Positions 33,555 through 42,389 of a stretch of DNA of 64,000 nucleotides are shown here, one piece after another. Within the stretch, counting starts at the first letter, position 1. Every line of letters starts with the position of its first letter. The DNA comes from an uncultured Capnocytophaga sp. Its GTDB lineage: Bacteria; Bacteroidota; Bacteroidia; Flavobacteriales; Flavobacteriaceae. A model generated the notes under the pieces. That model did not search any database, was not told the DNA's origin, and saw only the letters and a program-made list of their open reading frames with translations. A program made the translations under genes and the position numbers. Location of the stretch: NCBI RefSeq assembly GCF_937936315.1, contig NZ_CALGWU010000023.1, positions 1 through 64,000 of the forward strand, read 5' to 3'.

Positions 33555-35165
33555 ATGGCAGAAATTATTACTATGCCACGTCTCAGCGACACTATGGAAG
33601 AAGGTGTTGTTGCAAAGTGGCTTAAAAAAGTAGGCGATAAAGTAAATGAAGGCGACATTTTAGCTGAAATTGAAACAGATAAAGCTACAATGGAGTTTGA
33701 ATCATTTCACTCTGGTACCTTATTATATATAGGGCTACAAGAAGGTGAAGGAGCCAAGGTAGATACTCTTTTGGCTGTCATAGGTAAAGAAGGGGAAGAT
33801 ATTTCAGCACTTATCGGAGGCGGAGCTCCTGCTCCTAAAACTGAAGAACCTAAATCTGCTGAAGTAGCTGCTGCTCCTGCTCCTGCTGCAGGTGCTGCTA
33901 TACCTGCAGGTGTAGAAGTGGTAACAATGCCTCGACTTAGCGATACAATGACTGAAGGTACTGTAGCTTCTTGGCTTAAAAAAGTAGGTGATACAGTAAA
34001 AGAAGGTGATATTTTAGCTGAAATCGAAACTGATAAAGCTACAATGGAATTTGAATCTTTCCACTCAGGAACCTTATTATATGTAGGTTTAAAAGAGGGA
34101 GAAAGTGCATCAGTAGATTCATTGTTGGCAATCATAGGTCCTGCAGGTACTGATGTAAATGCAGTATTAGCTGCATTACAAGGAGGTGGTAGTGCTCCAG
34201 CAGCAGCTGCTCCTAAAGCTGAAAGCAAACCTGCTGAAACAGCAGCTCCAGCTGCTACTCTAGTAGCTAATGCTAACGACCGTGTGTTTGCTTCACCTTT
34301 GGCTAAGAAAATTGCTCAAGATAAAGGTATTAACCTTACTGAAGTAAAAGGAAGTGGAGAAAATGGACGTATTGTGAAGAAAGACGTAGAGAACTTTACT
34401 CCAAGTGCAAAAGCGGCAGCAGCTCCTGCTACAACTTCAGCTTCAGCAAGTTCAGCTATCCCAACAGTAATTCCTGTGGGTGTAGAAGTAACTGAGGAAG
34501 TGAAGAACTCACAAATGCGCAAAACAATTGCAAAACGTTTGTCAGAATCTAAATTTACGGCTCCTCACTACTATTTGGCAATTGAAATTGATATGGAAAA
34601 TGCAATGGCATCACGTGCTCAAATTAACAACTTGCCTGATACAAAAATATCTTTCAATGATATGGTAGTGAAAGCTTGTGCAATGGCACTTAAAAAACAT
34701 CCTCAAGTAAACACTTCTTGGAAAGGAGATACTACTGTGTATAATAAGCACGTGAATGTAGGGGTAGCAGTAGCTATTGAAGATGGTTTAGTAGTTCCTG
34801 TTATCAAATTTACTGATTCATTAACACTTACTCAAATAGGTGCATTAGTAAAAGATTTGGCAGGCAAAGCACGTAATAAAAAATTGACTCCTACTGAAAT
34901 GGAAGGTAGCACATTCACTGTGTCTAACTTAGGTATGTTTGGTGTAGATGTATTTACTTCTATTATCAATCAGCCTAACTCAGCTATTCTCTCAGTAGGT
35001 GCAATTGTAGAGAAACCTGTAGTTAAAAATGGACAAATAGTAATAGGTCACACTATGCAAGTAACTCTTGCTTGCGATCACCGCACTATTGACGGTGCTA
35101 CTGGTGCTCAATTCTTGCAAACTCTCAAAGCATATATTGAGAACCCTGTAACGATGCTCGCATAA
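33555..35165 (+). CDS. pdhC: Pyruvate dehydrogenase E2, dihydrolipoamide acetyltransferase
   Basis: Core of the pyruvate dehydrogenase complex, 536 residues. Two lipoyl domains with near-identical motifs carry lipoyl lysines Lys43 and Lys161 (ETDKATMEFE), separated by Ala/Pro-rich linkers. The E1/E3-binding domain (VFASPLAKKIAQDKGINLTEVKGSG) is at about 244-280, and the catalytic domain ends with DHRTIDGATGAQF (His509). lipA, which makes the lipoyl groups, is encoded convergently just downstream. Confidence 0.96.
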   Translation: MAEIITMPRLSDTMEEGVVAKWLKKVGDKVNEGDILAEIETDKATMEFESFHSGTLLYIGLQEGEGAKVDTLLAVIGKEGEDISALIGGGAPAPKTEEPKSAEVAAAPAPAAGAAIPAGVEVVTMPRLSDTMTEGTVASWLKKVGDTVKEGDILAEIETDKATMEFESFHSGTLLYVGLKEGESASVDSLLAIIGPAGTDVNAVLAALQGGGSAPAAAAPKAESKPAETAAPAATLVANANDRVFASPLAKKIAQDKGINLTEVKGSGENGRIVKKDVENFTPSAKAAAAPATTSASASSAIPTVIPVGVEVTEEVKNSQMRKTIAKRLSESKFTAPHYYLAIEIDMENAMASRAQINNLPDTKISFNDMVVKACAMALKKHPQVNTSWKGDTTVYNKHVNVGVAVAIEDGLVVPVIKFTDSLTLTQIGALVKDLAGKARNKKLTPTEMEGSTFTVSNLGMFGVDVFTSIINQPNSAILSVGAIVEKPVVKNGQIVIGHTMQVTLACDHRTIDGATGAQFLQTLKAYIENPVTMLA

Positions 35166-35183
35166 GAGAATGTTATTATAAAG

Positions 35184-35217
35184 AAAAGGCTGCCCTTTCA
35201 AAGAGCAGCCTTTTTTG
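35184..35217. terminator. Terminator between pdhC and lipA
   Basis: Stem AAAAGGCTGC (35184-35193), 11-base loop, GCAGCCTTTT (35205-35214), then TT. T-runs for both convergent genes. Confidence 0.85.
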
Positions 35218-35232
35218 TTTATATCATACTTA

Positions 35233-36123
35233 TTATAATAAGTGTTTGTGAGCACGATAGGACGAACGAACTAATGCTCCACTCTCTACGTGGCGGAAAC
35301 CTAATTCTAAGCCTATTTCTTTGTATTTAGCAAATTGTTCAGGAGTTACAAATTGTTTTACAGGTAAGTGTTTTTTAGAAGGTTGCAAATATTGACCTAT
35401 AGTTACAATATCTACTTTAGCTTCTTTTAAGTCGTGAAGGGTTTCTATCACTTCTTCTTCCTTTTCACCCAACCCTAACATAATTCCTGATTTAGTGCGG
35501 TTAGCACCATTTTCTTTTAAATAACGCAATACTCCTAAACTTCGGTCATACTTAGCTTGAATTCTTACTTCTCGTGTTAATCGGCGTACAGTTTCCATAT
35601 TATGAGAGATAATTTCAGGAGCAGCATCCAAAATGCGGTTCAAGTTGCGTTCTACTCCCTGGAAATCAGGGATGAGGGTTTCCATAGTAGTGTTAGGGTT
35701 CATACGGCGTACTGCTCTTACAGTTTCTGCCCAAATAATACTTCCCATATCTTTCAAATCATCGCGGTCTACTGAAGTGAGTACTGCGTGTTTGATGTTC
35801 ATTAATTTGATAGAACGTGCTACTTTTTCAGGTTCTTCCCAATCTAAACTTTCAGGTCGTCCTGTTTTTACACCACAAAATCCACAAGAACGAGTACAAA
35901 TATTTCCTAAAATCATAAAGGTAGCAGTGCCTTCTCCCCAGCATTCACCCATATTAGGGCAACTACCAGAAGTACAAATTGTATGAAGATTGTAACGATC
36001 TACCACACTTCTCAGTTCAGTGTATTTCTTTCCAGTAGGTAGTTTTACGCGTATCCACTCAGGTTTTTTAGTAGGGGTTATATCTGTTTCTATATTATTG
36101 ATAGCAAGTGATTCTGCATTCAT
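35233..36123 (-). CDS. lipA: Lipoyl synthase
   Basis: Radical-SAM enzyme that inserts two sulfurs into octanoyl groups to give lipoate, 296 residues. The auxiliary cluster cysteines are Cys50, Cys55 and Cys61 (CTSGSCPNMGEC), the radical-SAM cluster Cys76, Cys80 and Cys83 (CTRSCGFC); the RSSY motif with the conserved Ser is near the C-terminus. Its product is used by the E2 protein encoded next door. The stop codon lies in the centre of a 16-base palindrome at 35228-35243. Confidence 0.96.
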   Translation of the reverse strand: MNAESLAINNIETDITPTKKPEWIRVKLPTGKKYTELRSVVDRYNLHTICTSGSCPNMGECWGEGTATFMILGNICTRSCGFCGVKTGRPESLDWEEPEKVARSIKLMNIKHAVLTSVDRDDLKDMGSIIWAETVRAVRRMNPNTTMETLIPDFQGVERNLNRILDAAPEIISHNMETVRRLTREVRIQAKYDRSLGVLRYLKENGANRTKSGIMLGLGEKEEEVIETLHDLKEAKVDIVTIGQYLQPSKKHLPVKQFVTPEQFAKYKEIGLELGFRHVESGALVRSSYRAHKHLL

Positions 36124-36248
36124 TGTTTTTAATCTTTAAACTAAAAATTTTTCAAAAGTACTACTTTTTTATAAACTGACAATTTTTTGCTGATATAAAC
36201 TTCTTATAGACTATTGTAAAATTCTATAAATCAATATAGATAGCAGAT

Positions 36249-36965
36249 TTAAAAAAGTACTTGTAAAACTTCTAAGGATTTTACTTTTTTAAAATTAGGG
36301 AAGTGCCATTCGTAGTACTTTAGTAGTTGATGTAATAGTGCATTGCGTTCGTTTTTATTAGTTTTAATATGATTTAGAGATGGATAATCTGTTATTAAAA
36401 TATTTTTAAATAGAACAAGTATAGTTCCCGAAATAACTGTTGAACTGCTTTCGATAGTTGTAAAATGACCTTCTTCCAAATTGAAAAAAGGGAGATGTGA
36501 ATCGTTATCATCGGGGTAAAAACCGAGATACTTACTAAGGTCAAGCAAGAACTTTAAATGAAAATTAGCAGAAAACTCATTGCGGTCTAAATAGATAAGT
36601 TTTTCTTCTAAGTAGTTGAAAAGTTCTATATCAGGAGCCTCAGAAGTACATATATTTGCACATATTTCAGAAAGAAAAAGGCTTACTGTACTTTTGTATA
36701 TATCAGTATGGAGTGAGAGATAAGGGGTAGTTACTTTTGCTTCTTTGATACGACCTAAGGAACCATTACTCTTATGAGTAGCAACGAGCTCTAAGAGGGT
36801 AAAAGGCTGAAAAAGTGCTATGGTTTGGCTGTTCTTTTTAGCAGAAAGAATACCTTGTTGTAGATAACTACGTGTGCCAAGTGTTTTAGTAAAACACTTT
36901 ACAATGAGGCTGTTATCACTATATTTTAAGTTTGATATTACAATAGCTTCAACTTTTTCGTACAT
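36249..36965 (-). CDS. recO: DNA repair protein RecO
   Basis: Recombination mediator that loads RecA with RecF/RecR, 238 residues. The N-terminal OB fold (KVEAIVISNLKYSDNSLIVKCFTKTLGTRSYLQQGI) and the helical C-terminal domain (FLSEICANICTSEAPDIELFNYLEEKLIYLD) are typical. The zinc-binding cysteines known from some homologues are absent. Divergent from the TonB-C gene. Confidence 0.93.
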   Translation of the reverse strand: MYEKVEAIVISNLKYSDNSLIVKCFTKTLGTRSYLQQGILSAKKNSQTIALFQPFTLLELVATHKSNGSLGRIKEAKVTTPYLSLHTDIYKSTVSLFLSEICANICTSEAPDIELFNYLEEKLIYLDRNEFSANFHLKFLLDLSKYLGFYPDDNDSHLPFFNLEEGHFTTIESSSTVISGTILVLFKNILITDYPSLNHIKTNKNERNALLHQLLKYYEWHFPNFKKVKSLEVLQVLF

Positions 36966-37032
36966 ATATCTCCTTTATGATTGTATAATTCTTGGCATAT
37001 TCCTTGTTCATAGTTTTAAAAAATGCTTTACT

Positions 37033-37482
37033 ATGAGATTCTTTATATGTTTATGTTGTTTTTTGAGTCTTAAAAATTATGCTCAATTCAAAGATAAAAT
37101 TATAGTTTATTCTTCTGTTTTTGAAGTATCTGAAATGGCAGCTTGTAACTATCCATTGATTACTCAAAAAGTTAGATTTATGGAATGTAAAGCTGTTCCT
37201 AAATCTGAAGAAGATAAGTGTTTTAATGAATATTATAACAAGCATTTACAATCGGTAGTACATCTTGAAAGACCTTTTGAGGATGCTGGTGAAGCTGTTA
37301 TTCAATTTTGTGTAAACACTGATGGATCTGTGAAGGTACTTAGTTGTAGAGGCACTACTGAATATGCTCGTAAAGAGGCTATTCTTGCAGTTCAAAAACT
37401 TCCTAAGTTAATACCAGCTCAACATAGAGGCAGACCAATACCTTCTTATTTTCAATCTCGTATTATCTTTAAGTTCCGTTAA
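37033..37482 (+). CDS. Secreted TonB C-terminal domain protein
   Basis: 149 residues, signal peptide MRFFICLCCFLSLKNYAQ, then a short Cys-containing N-terminal part and a TonB_C-like domain (GEAVIQFCVNTDGSVKVLSCRGTTEYARKEAILAVQKLPKLIPAQ, about 88-149). It lacks the membrane anchor and Pro-rich spacer of true TonB, so it does not look like an energy transducer; many Bacteroidota carry such small periplasmic TonB-C proteins. The frame is open further upstream to 36874 over recO, but only ATG 37033 gives a signal peptide. Confidence 0.8.
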   Translation: MRFFICLCCFLSLKNYAQFKDKIIVYSSVFEVSEMAACNYPLITQKVRFMECKAVPKSEEDKCFNEYYNKHLQSVVHLERPFEDAGEAVIQFCVNTDGSVKVLSCRGTTEYARKEAILAVQKLPKLIPAQHRGRPIPSYFQSRIIFKFR

Positions 37483-37488
37483 TAATTA

Positions 37489-39681
37489 TCAATTGTTAAT
37501 TGTTTTAATACTTTGTTCTAAGTTCTTTGCTAATCCAAATAAATAATTAAACTGCTCTCCATAGAATTGTATCTCACGCCTTGAAATTTGTAAAGAATTA
37601 TTTGTATTTTGAGAGGTATCCATAATTTCTTTAATCACTTGATTGAATTTTTCAATGGGTGTTTTATAATCAGTTTGAATGGTAGTTGTAGGGTTAGTAA
37701 GCAATGTTAAAGCGTGTTGTAAAGCAGCTATAAGACTCTCAATCGCCTCATTGAATACTGCCTTAGGAAAGGTTACTTTCTTGCTGTTCAACCTAATACC
37801 AAATGATGCTACTGAAGCTAAGAAAGTTTGTTGTATCACAATAATTCCGTATACCGATGGATTTTTATATTGCATAAATTTTGGCTCCTGTAACATTCTT
37901 TGGAAGGTGGTATTTAGGTTAGAAAGTGCTAACACAGCTTCTTTGCGTGATACTTTATAGGCAGTAGTAATTCCTTCTTCAGTATTAAAAATTTCTTTTA
38001 CTTGTTGTAAATAAGCAATATTAGCTTTTATCGACTTGGTAACAGCTTCTCTATAAGTACTATGTTCCCAAGTAGGTAAAATGAGATAATTTCCTGCAAA
38101 CGATAGCCCAACTCCTATGACAGTATCCAGTAGGCGGTCGTAAATAAGGCTGTAAACATTAGGGTTAATCAGTGCAAAAATAAATATTGCACTAATAGTG
38201 ATAAATATAGACGCATACATATAATTCTCTTGGATTAATCCAAAAGCAATAGGCATACACAAAATAGCAATGTATAGGTATAAACTGGGGTAGGGGAGTA
38301 GATAGATTACAGCAAAAGAAGCAACTCCTCCAATGATAGTACCATATACTCTACTAAGCGAACGTTCTTGGGTGATGCCAAAACCAGGGCGCATAATGAT
38401 GAAGATGGTAAGGATAATCCAGTAGGCATTGTTGATAGGGAATATATCACCTATGAGGTAACCTAAAATTACTACAATAGATAGACGCATAGCGTGCCTA
38501 AAAAAGGTTGATTTTAAAGATATATGGTCTTTGAGACGTCGCCACGAATAGTTTTGGTAACTCACAAACTTGCGATAAGTACTCTCATCACGCACTCCTG
38601 CATCATTGCTGTAATAATTCTCAAAAATATGTCGGATATTTTCAATAGAATGATACTGACTTTCTATATAGATATAAAAATTTCGCAATAGCAAGGCACG
38701 CTCTTTATCTTCTTCCGATACTTCTGAAAGTACTTTTAATTTTTCGTTTTTTTCTTTAGTTTGCACTAATAAGTCTTTCAAATAGTTGTCTAATTGTATC
38801 TTCTTGCGTGAACCAATATATTCTGCCATTTGGTGCAACTGCCTTGATAATTCTTTGAGGAAATCTACATAAGTTTGTAAATATTCTTGATGTTTAGCAA
38901 AAGCCTTGTCTACTTTTTCGTATTGTACGGGGTTAGCTAAGGCTAATTCAAAGATATCTACTAACTCTATAAACATCAAAAATTGGCGTTGTAGGTAATC
39001 AGTTTTACCCGATTTGCTACGTGAATCAAGTACAGCTTCACGTAGCTTTTCATAATTTTCGTTGAGACTTGTTTGCAGATTGATGAGTTTTTTTAAACCT
39101 TCAGTTCTGTCTTTAGCAATAAGCAAATCAGCTCTTATTGAAAAAAACTCTGCTGTGAGAGCAAAGCATTTTCCTAATAACTGTTCGCTGTATAAACGCG
39201 GACGTATTTTTAAGAATATATATACTAACACACTGTACCATAAGCCTCCTAATAGCACACAACTGCTGTACAACACAATGCCCCATCCTGTTTGTAAGTG
39301 GGCTAAAGTAGAGGCTATCTCAAACAAACCTGCAAAAGCTACCATTGTAGCGCGATGTCCATATAACGAAATGTAAGCATTGCCAAAGGTGAGCAGAAAA
39401 ATAGTAGGCAGTAACAAGTACTCATAAGGAGCTGTGAGGTTTACTAAAACACAGCTGAGAGTTGCTAGCAATGTTGCTATAAAAAGTCCTCCATAGAGGT
39501 GTTTTTGATTTCCTGGGATATCACTGGGAGAAATGGCAATCACACTCAAAGCCATAGGGATACCAATATCCAATAAGTCAAGCCAAAGACCTAATCCTAA
39601 GGGAATAAGCACCGCAATAGTTTTCAGGCAGCCTTTGAAAAAAGAAAAACTTTTAAAGAAAGATATGATGGAGGTATACAT
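37489..39681 (-). CDS. FUSC/YccS-family inner membrane protein
   Basis: 730 residues. Two blocks of about six membrane segments (residues 15-165 and 395-540) are separated by a cytoplasmic helical domain of over 200 residues, and a second such domain follows. LRNFYIYIESQYHSIENIRHIFENYYSNDAGVRDE and RPGFGITQERSLSRVYGTIIGGV are family motifs of YccS/YhfK, linked to aromatic-acid efflux in AaeB. The substrate is unknown. Divergent from tsaC, with overlapping -7 boxes in the 36-base gap. Confidence 0.88.
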   Translation of the reverse strand: MYTSIISFFKSFSFFKGCLKTIAVLIPLGLGLWLDLLDIGIPMALSVIAISPSDIPGNQKHLYGGLFIATLLATLSCVLVNLTAPYEYLLLPTIFLLTFGNAYISLYGHRATMVAFAGLFEIASTLAHLQTGWGIVLYSSCVLLGGLWYSVLVYIFLKIRPRLYSEQLLGKCFALTAEFFSIRADLLIAKDRTEGLKKLINLQTSLNENYEKLREAVLDSRSKSGKTDYLQRQFLMFIELVDIFELALANPVQYEKVDKAFAKHQEYLQTYVDFLKELSRQLHQMAEYIGSRKKIQLDNYLKDLLVQTKEKNEKLKVLSEVSEEDKERALLLRNFYIYIESQYHSIENIRHIFENYYSNDAGVRDESTYRKFVSYQNYSWRRLKDHISLKSTFFRHAMRLSIVVILGYLIGDIFPINNAYWIILTIFIIMRPGFGITQERSLSRVYGTIIGGVASFAVIYLLPYPSLYLYIAILCMPIAFGLIQENYMYASIFITISAIFIFALINPNVYSLIYDRLLDTVIGVGLSFAGNYLILPTWEHSTYREAVTKSIKANIAYLQQVKEIFNTEEGITTAYKVSRKEAVLALSNLNTTFQRMLQEPKFMQYKNPSVYGIIVIQQTFLASVASFGIRLNSKKVTFPKAVFNEAIESLIAALQHALTLLTNPTTTIQTDYKTPIEKFNQVIKEIMDTSQNTNNSLQISRREIQFYGEQFNYLFGLAKNLEQSIKTINN

Positions 39682-39689
39682 TTTTTACA

Positions 39690-39709
39690 TATATTTGCGG
39701 GCAAAATTA
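39690..39709. promoter_or_regulatory. Overlapping divergent -7 boxes of tsaC and the FUSC gene
   Basis: Plus-strand TATATTTG (39690-39697) for tsaC and minus-strand TAATTTTG (39702-39709) for the FUSC gene lie 4 bases apart. No clear -33 TTTG for either. Confidence 0.45.
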
Positions 39710-39717
39710 CAAAACTA

Positions 39718-40275
39718 ATGGCAAATAACCATCTGATAACTGAAATATTAAAGGAAGGGAAGATAATTCTATACCCCACTGATACGGTTTGGGGGTTGGG
39801 GTGTGATGCTACAAATCCTGAAGCGGTAGCCAAAATTTTCCAAATAAAACAACGGAGTGAAAGCAAAAGTCTTATCATTTTAGTGAGTGATATACAGATG
39901 TTACAACAATATGTAACAGCTGTTCCTTCTAAGGTGCTCGCTTATCTTCAAACTTTACAAGAACCTACCACTATCATCTATAGTCACCCTTTGCATTTGG
40001 CTAAAAATGTAATAGCTGCTGATGATACTGTAGCCATTAGAGTTGTACAAGATGCTTTCTGCCAACAAATGATTGCTGATTTTGGCAAGCCAATAGTCTC
40101 TACATCTGCTAATATCAGTGGAGAACCAACGCCTTTGTATTATCAGTTGATTGACCCTAAAATTATTGCACAATGTGATTATGTAGTGCCCTATCGTCAA
40201 TATGATACCCAAATAAAAAATCCCTCACGACTGATACGTTTTGATGCAGACGGAGAGATTTTAATATTGAGATAA
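39718..40275 (+). CDS. tsaC: Threonylcarbamoyl-AMP synthase
   Basis: Makes threonylcarbamoyl-AMP for t6A37 modification of ANN-decoding tRNAs; 185 residues, single Sua5/YciO/YrdC domain. ILYPTDTVWGLGCDATNPEAVAKIFQIKQRSESKSLIILVSD is the signature, with PTTIIY, AIRVV and STSANISGEPT as further motifs. The Sua5 extension is absent. Its stop codon touches the left arm of the terminator at 40274-40298. Confidence 0.94.
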   Translation: MANNHLITEILKEGKIILYPTDTVWGLGCDATNPEAVAKIFQIKQRSESKSLIILVSDIQMLQQYVTAVPSKVLAYLQTLQEPTTIIYSHPLHLAKNVIAADDTVAIRVVQDAFCQQMIADFGKPIVSTSANISGEPTPLYYQLIDPKIIAQCDYVVPYRQYDTQIKNPSRLIRFDADGEILILR

Positions 40276-40301
40276 ATAGTACAATTATTGTACTATTTTT
40301 A
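40274..40301. terminator. Terminator spanning the tsaC and adaptor stop codons
   Basis: Perfect 11-bp stem AAATAGTACAA (40274-40284), loop TTA, TTGTACTATTT (40288-40298), then TT. The loop is the stop codon of the minus-strand adaptor gene. Confidence 0.75.
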
Positions 40302-41337
40302 TAGGAGTACCATTATCGATATTTATTTGACCGCTGGTAATCACTTCATCACCAGCTGTAAGTCCACTGATGATTTCCACTTTATCGCCAAAGTTACGAC
40401 CGCTTTTTACATTTACCATTTCGGCTTTGTTGTTTACAATTTTGAAGATTTTGTTTTGACTAACACTACCTACGAAAGCAGAATGAGGTACTACAAGAGC
40501 TGTAATTTCATTGTTGTCATTACCAAATTGAGCAGAGGCGTACATACCTGCTTTTAGTTTTTTATCTTTGTTAGCTACTAATATTTCTACAGGAAATTTG
40601 AGAGCACTATTAGATTTGGGAGCGACAAAAGTAATTTTTCCCTCTACTAATTCAGTAGAGGTACTAGGTTTAATTTTAACAACATCCCCCACTTTTAGTT
40701 GTCCTACTTGACTTTCATCTACTGTAATTTTCAATTTTAGATTGTCAATATTTACTACATTAAAAAGTGTTTGTCCTGCTGCTACAAGTGTTCCTTCTTC
40801 CACTTCTTTGCTGGTCACAATTCCGTTGATTTTACTGCGAATTGCTGTATCTCCCGAGGCAATAGCAGCTGAATTGTAGTTAGCTTGTGCATTTTTGAGT
40901 TGCAAGCGCGCTTGTTCTAATTGTTGAGCAGTAACTCCTCCTGTTTGGAAAGCACTTTCAAATCGTTTCAAATCTGATTTAGCTGTTTCGAGAGCTGCTT
41001 TAGCATTATCTAATTGAACATTAGTTCTGTCGGCTTTTGTTTGAGCTAATACTTGCCCTGCTCTTACAAAATCACCTTCTTTTACGTAGATTTTTATTAC
41101 TTGTCCTCCCATTTCTGAAGAAACATTCAAATCTTGTTCAGCTACAAAAGTACCATTAGCTGTAAAAAGGTCAGCTACTTTTTCTTCTGCTACCTTAGCA
41201 GCTCGAACGGCTACTTGAGCTTCTTTTTGGGCAACGATAGCCACTTCTTCAGCATTCTTTTGCTTGTTAGAATATAGGCGGAAAGCTATTAATCCTACGA
41301 GGACTATTATAATAACTGTAATAATTACTTTTTTCAT
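40285..41337 (-). CDS. RND efflux periplasmic adaptor, orphan
   Basis: 350-residue membrane fusion protein of the MexA/AcrA type. An N-terminal anchor (IITVIIIVLVGLIAFRLY), first lipoyl half (DLNVSSEMGGQVIKIYVKEGDFVRAGQVLAQ), a coiled-coil hairpin (about 95-160), second lipoyl half (GIVTSKEVEEGTLVAAGQTLFNV), a beta-barrel and a membrane-proximal domain are all visible. No RND pump or TolC gene lies beside it: one neighbour is convergent tsaC, the other the SAM hydrolase gene with its own promoter. It must pair with a pump encoded elsewhere. Confidence 0.9.
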   Translation of the reverse strand: MKKVIITVIIIVLVGLIAFRLYSNKQKNAEEVAIVAQKEAQVAVRAAKVAEEKVADLFTANGTFVAEQDLNVSSEMGGQVIKIYVKEGDFVRAGQVLAQTKADRTNVQLDNAKAALETAKSDLKRFESAFQTGGVTAQQLEQARLQLKNAQANYNSAAIASGDTAIRSKINGIVTSKEVEEGTLVAAGQTLFNVVNIDNLKLKITVDESQVGQLKVGDVVKIKPSTSTELVEGKITFVAPKSNSALKFPVEILVANKDKKLKAGMYASAQFGNDNNEITALVVPHSAFVGSVSQNKIFKIVNNKAEMVNVKSGRNFGDKVEIISGLTAGDEVITSGQINIDNGTPIKIVQ

Positions 41338-41377
41338 TTTTCTTGTGTTAAGCGTATTAAGTGTTCTAAATCGGGTG

Positions 41378-41409
41378 CAAAGGTATGATAAAAAAACTTA
41401 ATAAACAAA
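41378..41409 (-). promoter_or_regulatory. Promoter of the RND adaptor gene
   Basis: Minus-strand TTTG (41406-41409) and TACCTTTG (41378-41385), spacing 20, followed by GCACCCGATTT, as in the tRNA-Leu promoter. Confidence 0.65.
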
Positions 41410-41428
41410 AAAAGTTTCCAAAAGTGTT

Positions 41429-42226
41429 TTAATTAAATTTAACACTTACTTTATCAAGATAATTAATACCTAATAGAGAAGAAGCTCCTCCCACTGAACG
41501 AGTGTCACTTTTATAGATACTACATTGTAGTAAGTTTAGTTCATTGAAGAGAATCATCATATTGCCATCACCATTCATTTCGCTGTAACTATTATATATT
41601 TTTTTGAAAGAGTAGAAGTTGAATATCACTTCAAATTTACGTCCTTTTCTTGTTTCTTCAAAAAGAGAGCGTGAAATGTTACTCACAGCATTGCCGTAAT
41701 GATCTATATAGATAATCATTCCATGGATAAAAATTTCGTCTGTAGATACTTCTGGCTTGAAATATGACATAGGATTACATTTTTCTATAGGAGTACCTAT
41801 TTGATCAAAAGGAATTCCTTTATAGATTTGTTCGGCTACAGAAGTGAAACTATAAAGTGTAGAAAAAAGAGGGGTATGAGGTTGGGTGTCAAATTTATAT
41901 AATACTACATTTGGACAATTTTCAGAAAGAAGTTGAAAAATACCATTATCAGCTCCTATAAAATAATGACCATTAAGTAGCATTAATAGGTGTTTTTTCG
42001 TAGTAGTGCGTTCAGTATCTACTCCTATGATATGAATACTCCCTTTAGGGAAGTGCATATAACTATTTTGGAGGATATAAAAAGTTTCTAAGATGTTAAA
42101 AGGAGAGATAAAATGAGAAATATCTACAATGGTAGCATTTGGGCACTTACTATAAAGAGTACCCTTCACAGCGGCAACTGAATAATCGCGCAAACCAAAA
42201 TCGGTAGTAAGAGTGATGATTTTCAT
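41429..42226 (-). CDS. SAM hydrolase (chlorinase/fluorinase superfamily, DUF62)
   Basis: 265 residues. LTTDFGLRDYSVAAVKGTLYSKCPNATIVDISHFISPFNI is the N-terminal signature; GVDTE and the NGHYFIGADNGIFQLL stretch are also typical, and the C-terminal part has DHYGNAVSNISR. Relatives without the halogenase loop hydrolyse SAM to adenosine and methionine (SAM hydroxide adenosyltransferase). No halogenation genes are near, so the housekeeping activity is more likely. The C-terminal codons pair with the 3' flank (41422-41447) as a weak terminator-like hairpin. Confidence 0.85.
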   Translation of the reverse strand: MKIITLTTDFGLRDYSVAAVKGTLYSKCPNATIVDISHFISPFNILETFYILQNSYMHFPKGSIHIIGVDTERTTTKKHLLMLLNGHYFIGADNGIFQLLSENCPNVVLYKFDTQPHTPLFSTLYSFTSVAEQIYKGIPFDQIGTPIEKCNPMSYFKPEVSTDEIFIHGMIIYIDHYGNAVSNISRSLFEETRKGRKFEVIFNFYSFKKIYNSYSEMNGDGNMMILFNELNLLQCSIYKSDTRSVGGASSLLGINYLDKVSVKFN

Positions 42227-42245
42227 ATTTGTGAGAATGAGGTTG

Positions 42246-42277
42246 CAAAGGTAGAGTATTAAGTTGAAATACCCAAC
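42246..42277 (-). promoter_or_regulatory. Promoter of the SAM hydrolase gene
   Basis: Minus-strand GTTG (42274-42277) as a -33 variant and TACCTTTG (42246-42253), spacing 20. Confidence 0.5.
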
Positions 42278-42389
42278 TCAAAATCACTGATTTTTACTGA
42301 TTGTTGAAAACTTTGTTAATAACTTATTCTTTAGAGGGTGTGAAAATCGAATATAAAGCCGTTACTTTGCACCCCGAAAATAGAAAGTT

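Noticed and set aside
33555..34160. Direct repeats of high nucleotide similarity
   Set aside because: They are the two lipoyl domains of pdhC, a normal domain duplication in E2 proteins.
33707..34228. A 173-codon minus-strand frame opposite pdhC
   Set aside because: It is a mirror of the Ala/Pro-rich linkers and lipoyl domains; low complexity and no promoter.
37486..37515. AT-rich dyad (TAATTATCAATTGTTAATTG) between the TonB-C and FUSC genes as a terminator
   Set aside because: The dyad has a mismatch on each side of CAATTG and only AT pairs; too weak to call.
41429..42226. Possible halogenase (fluorinase/chlorinase)
   Set aside because: Most members of the superfamily in ordinary bacteria hydrolyse SAM, and no natural-product genes are nearby.
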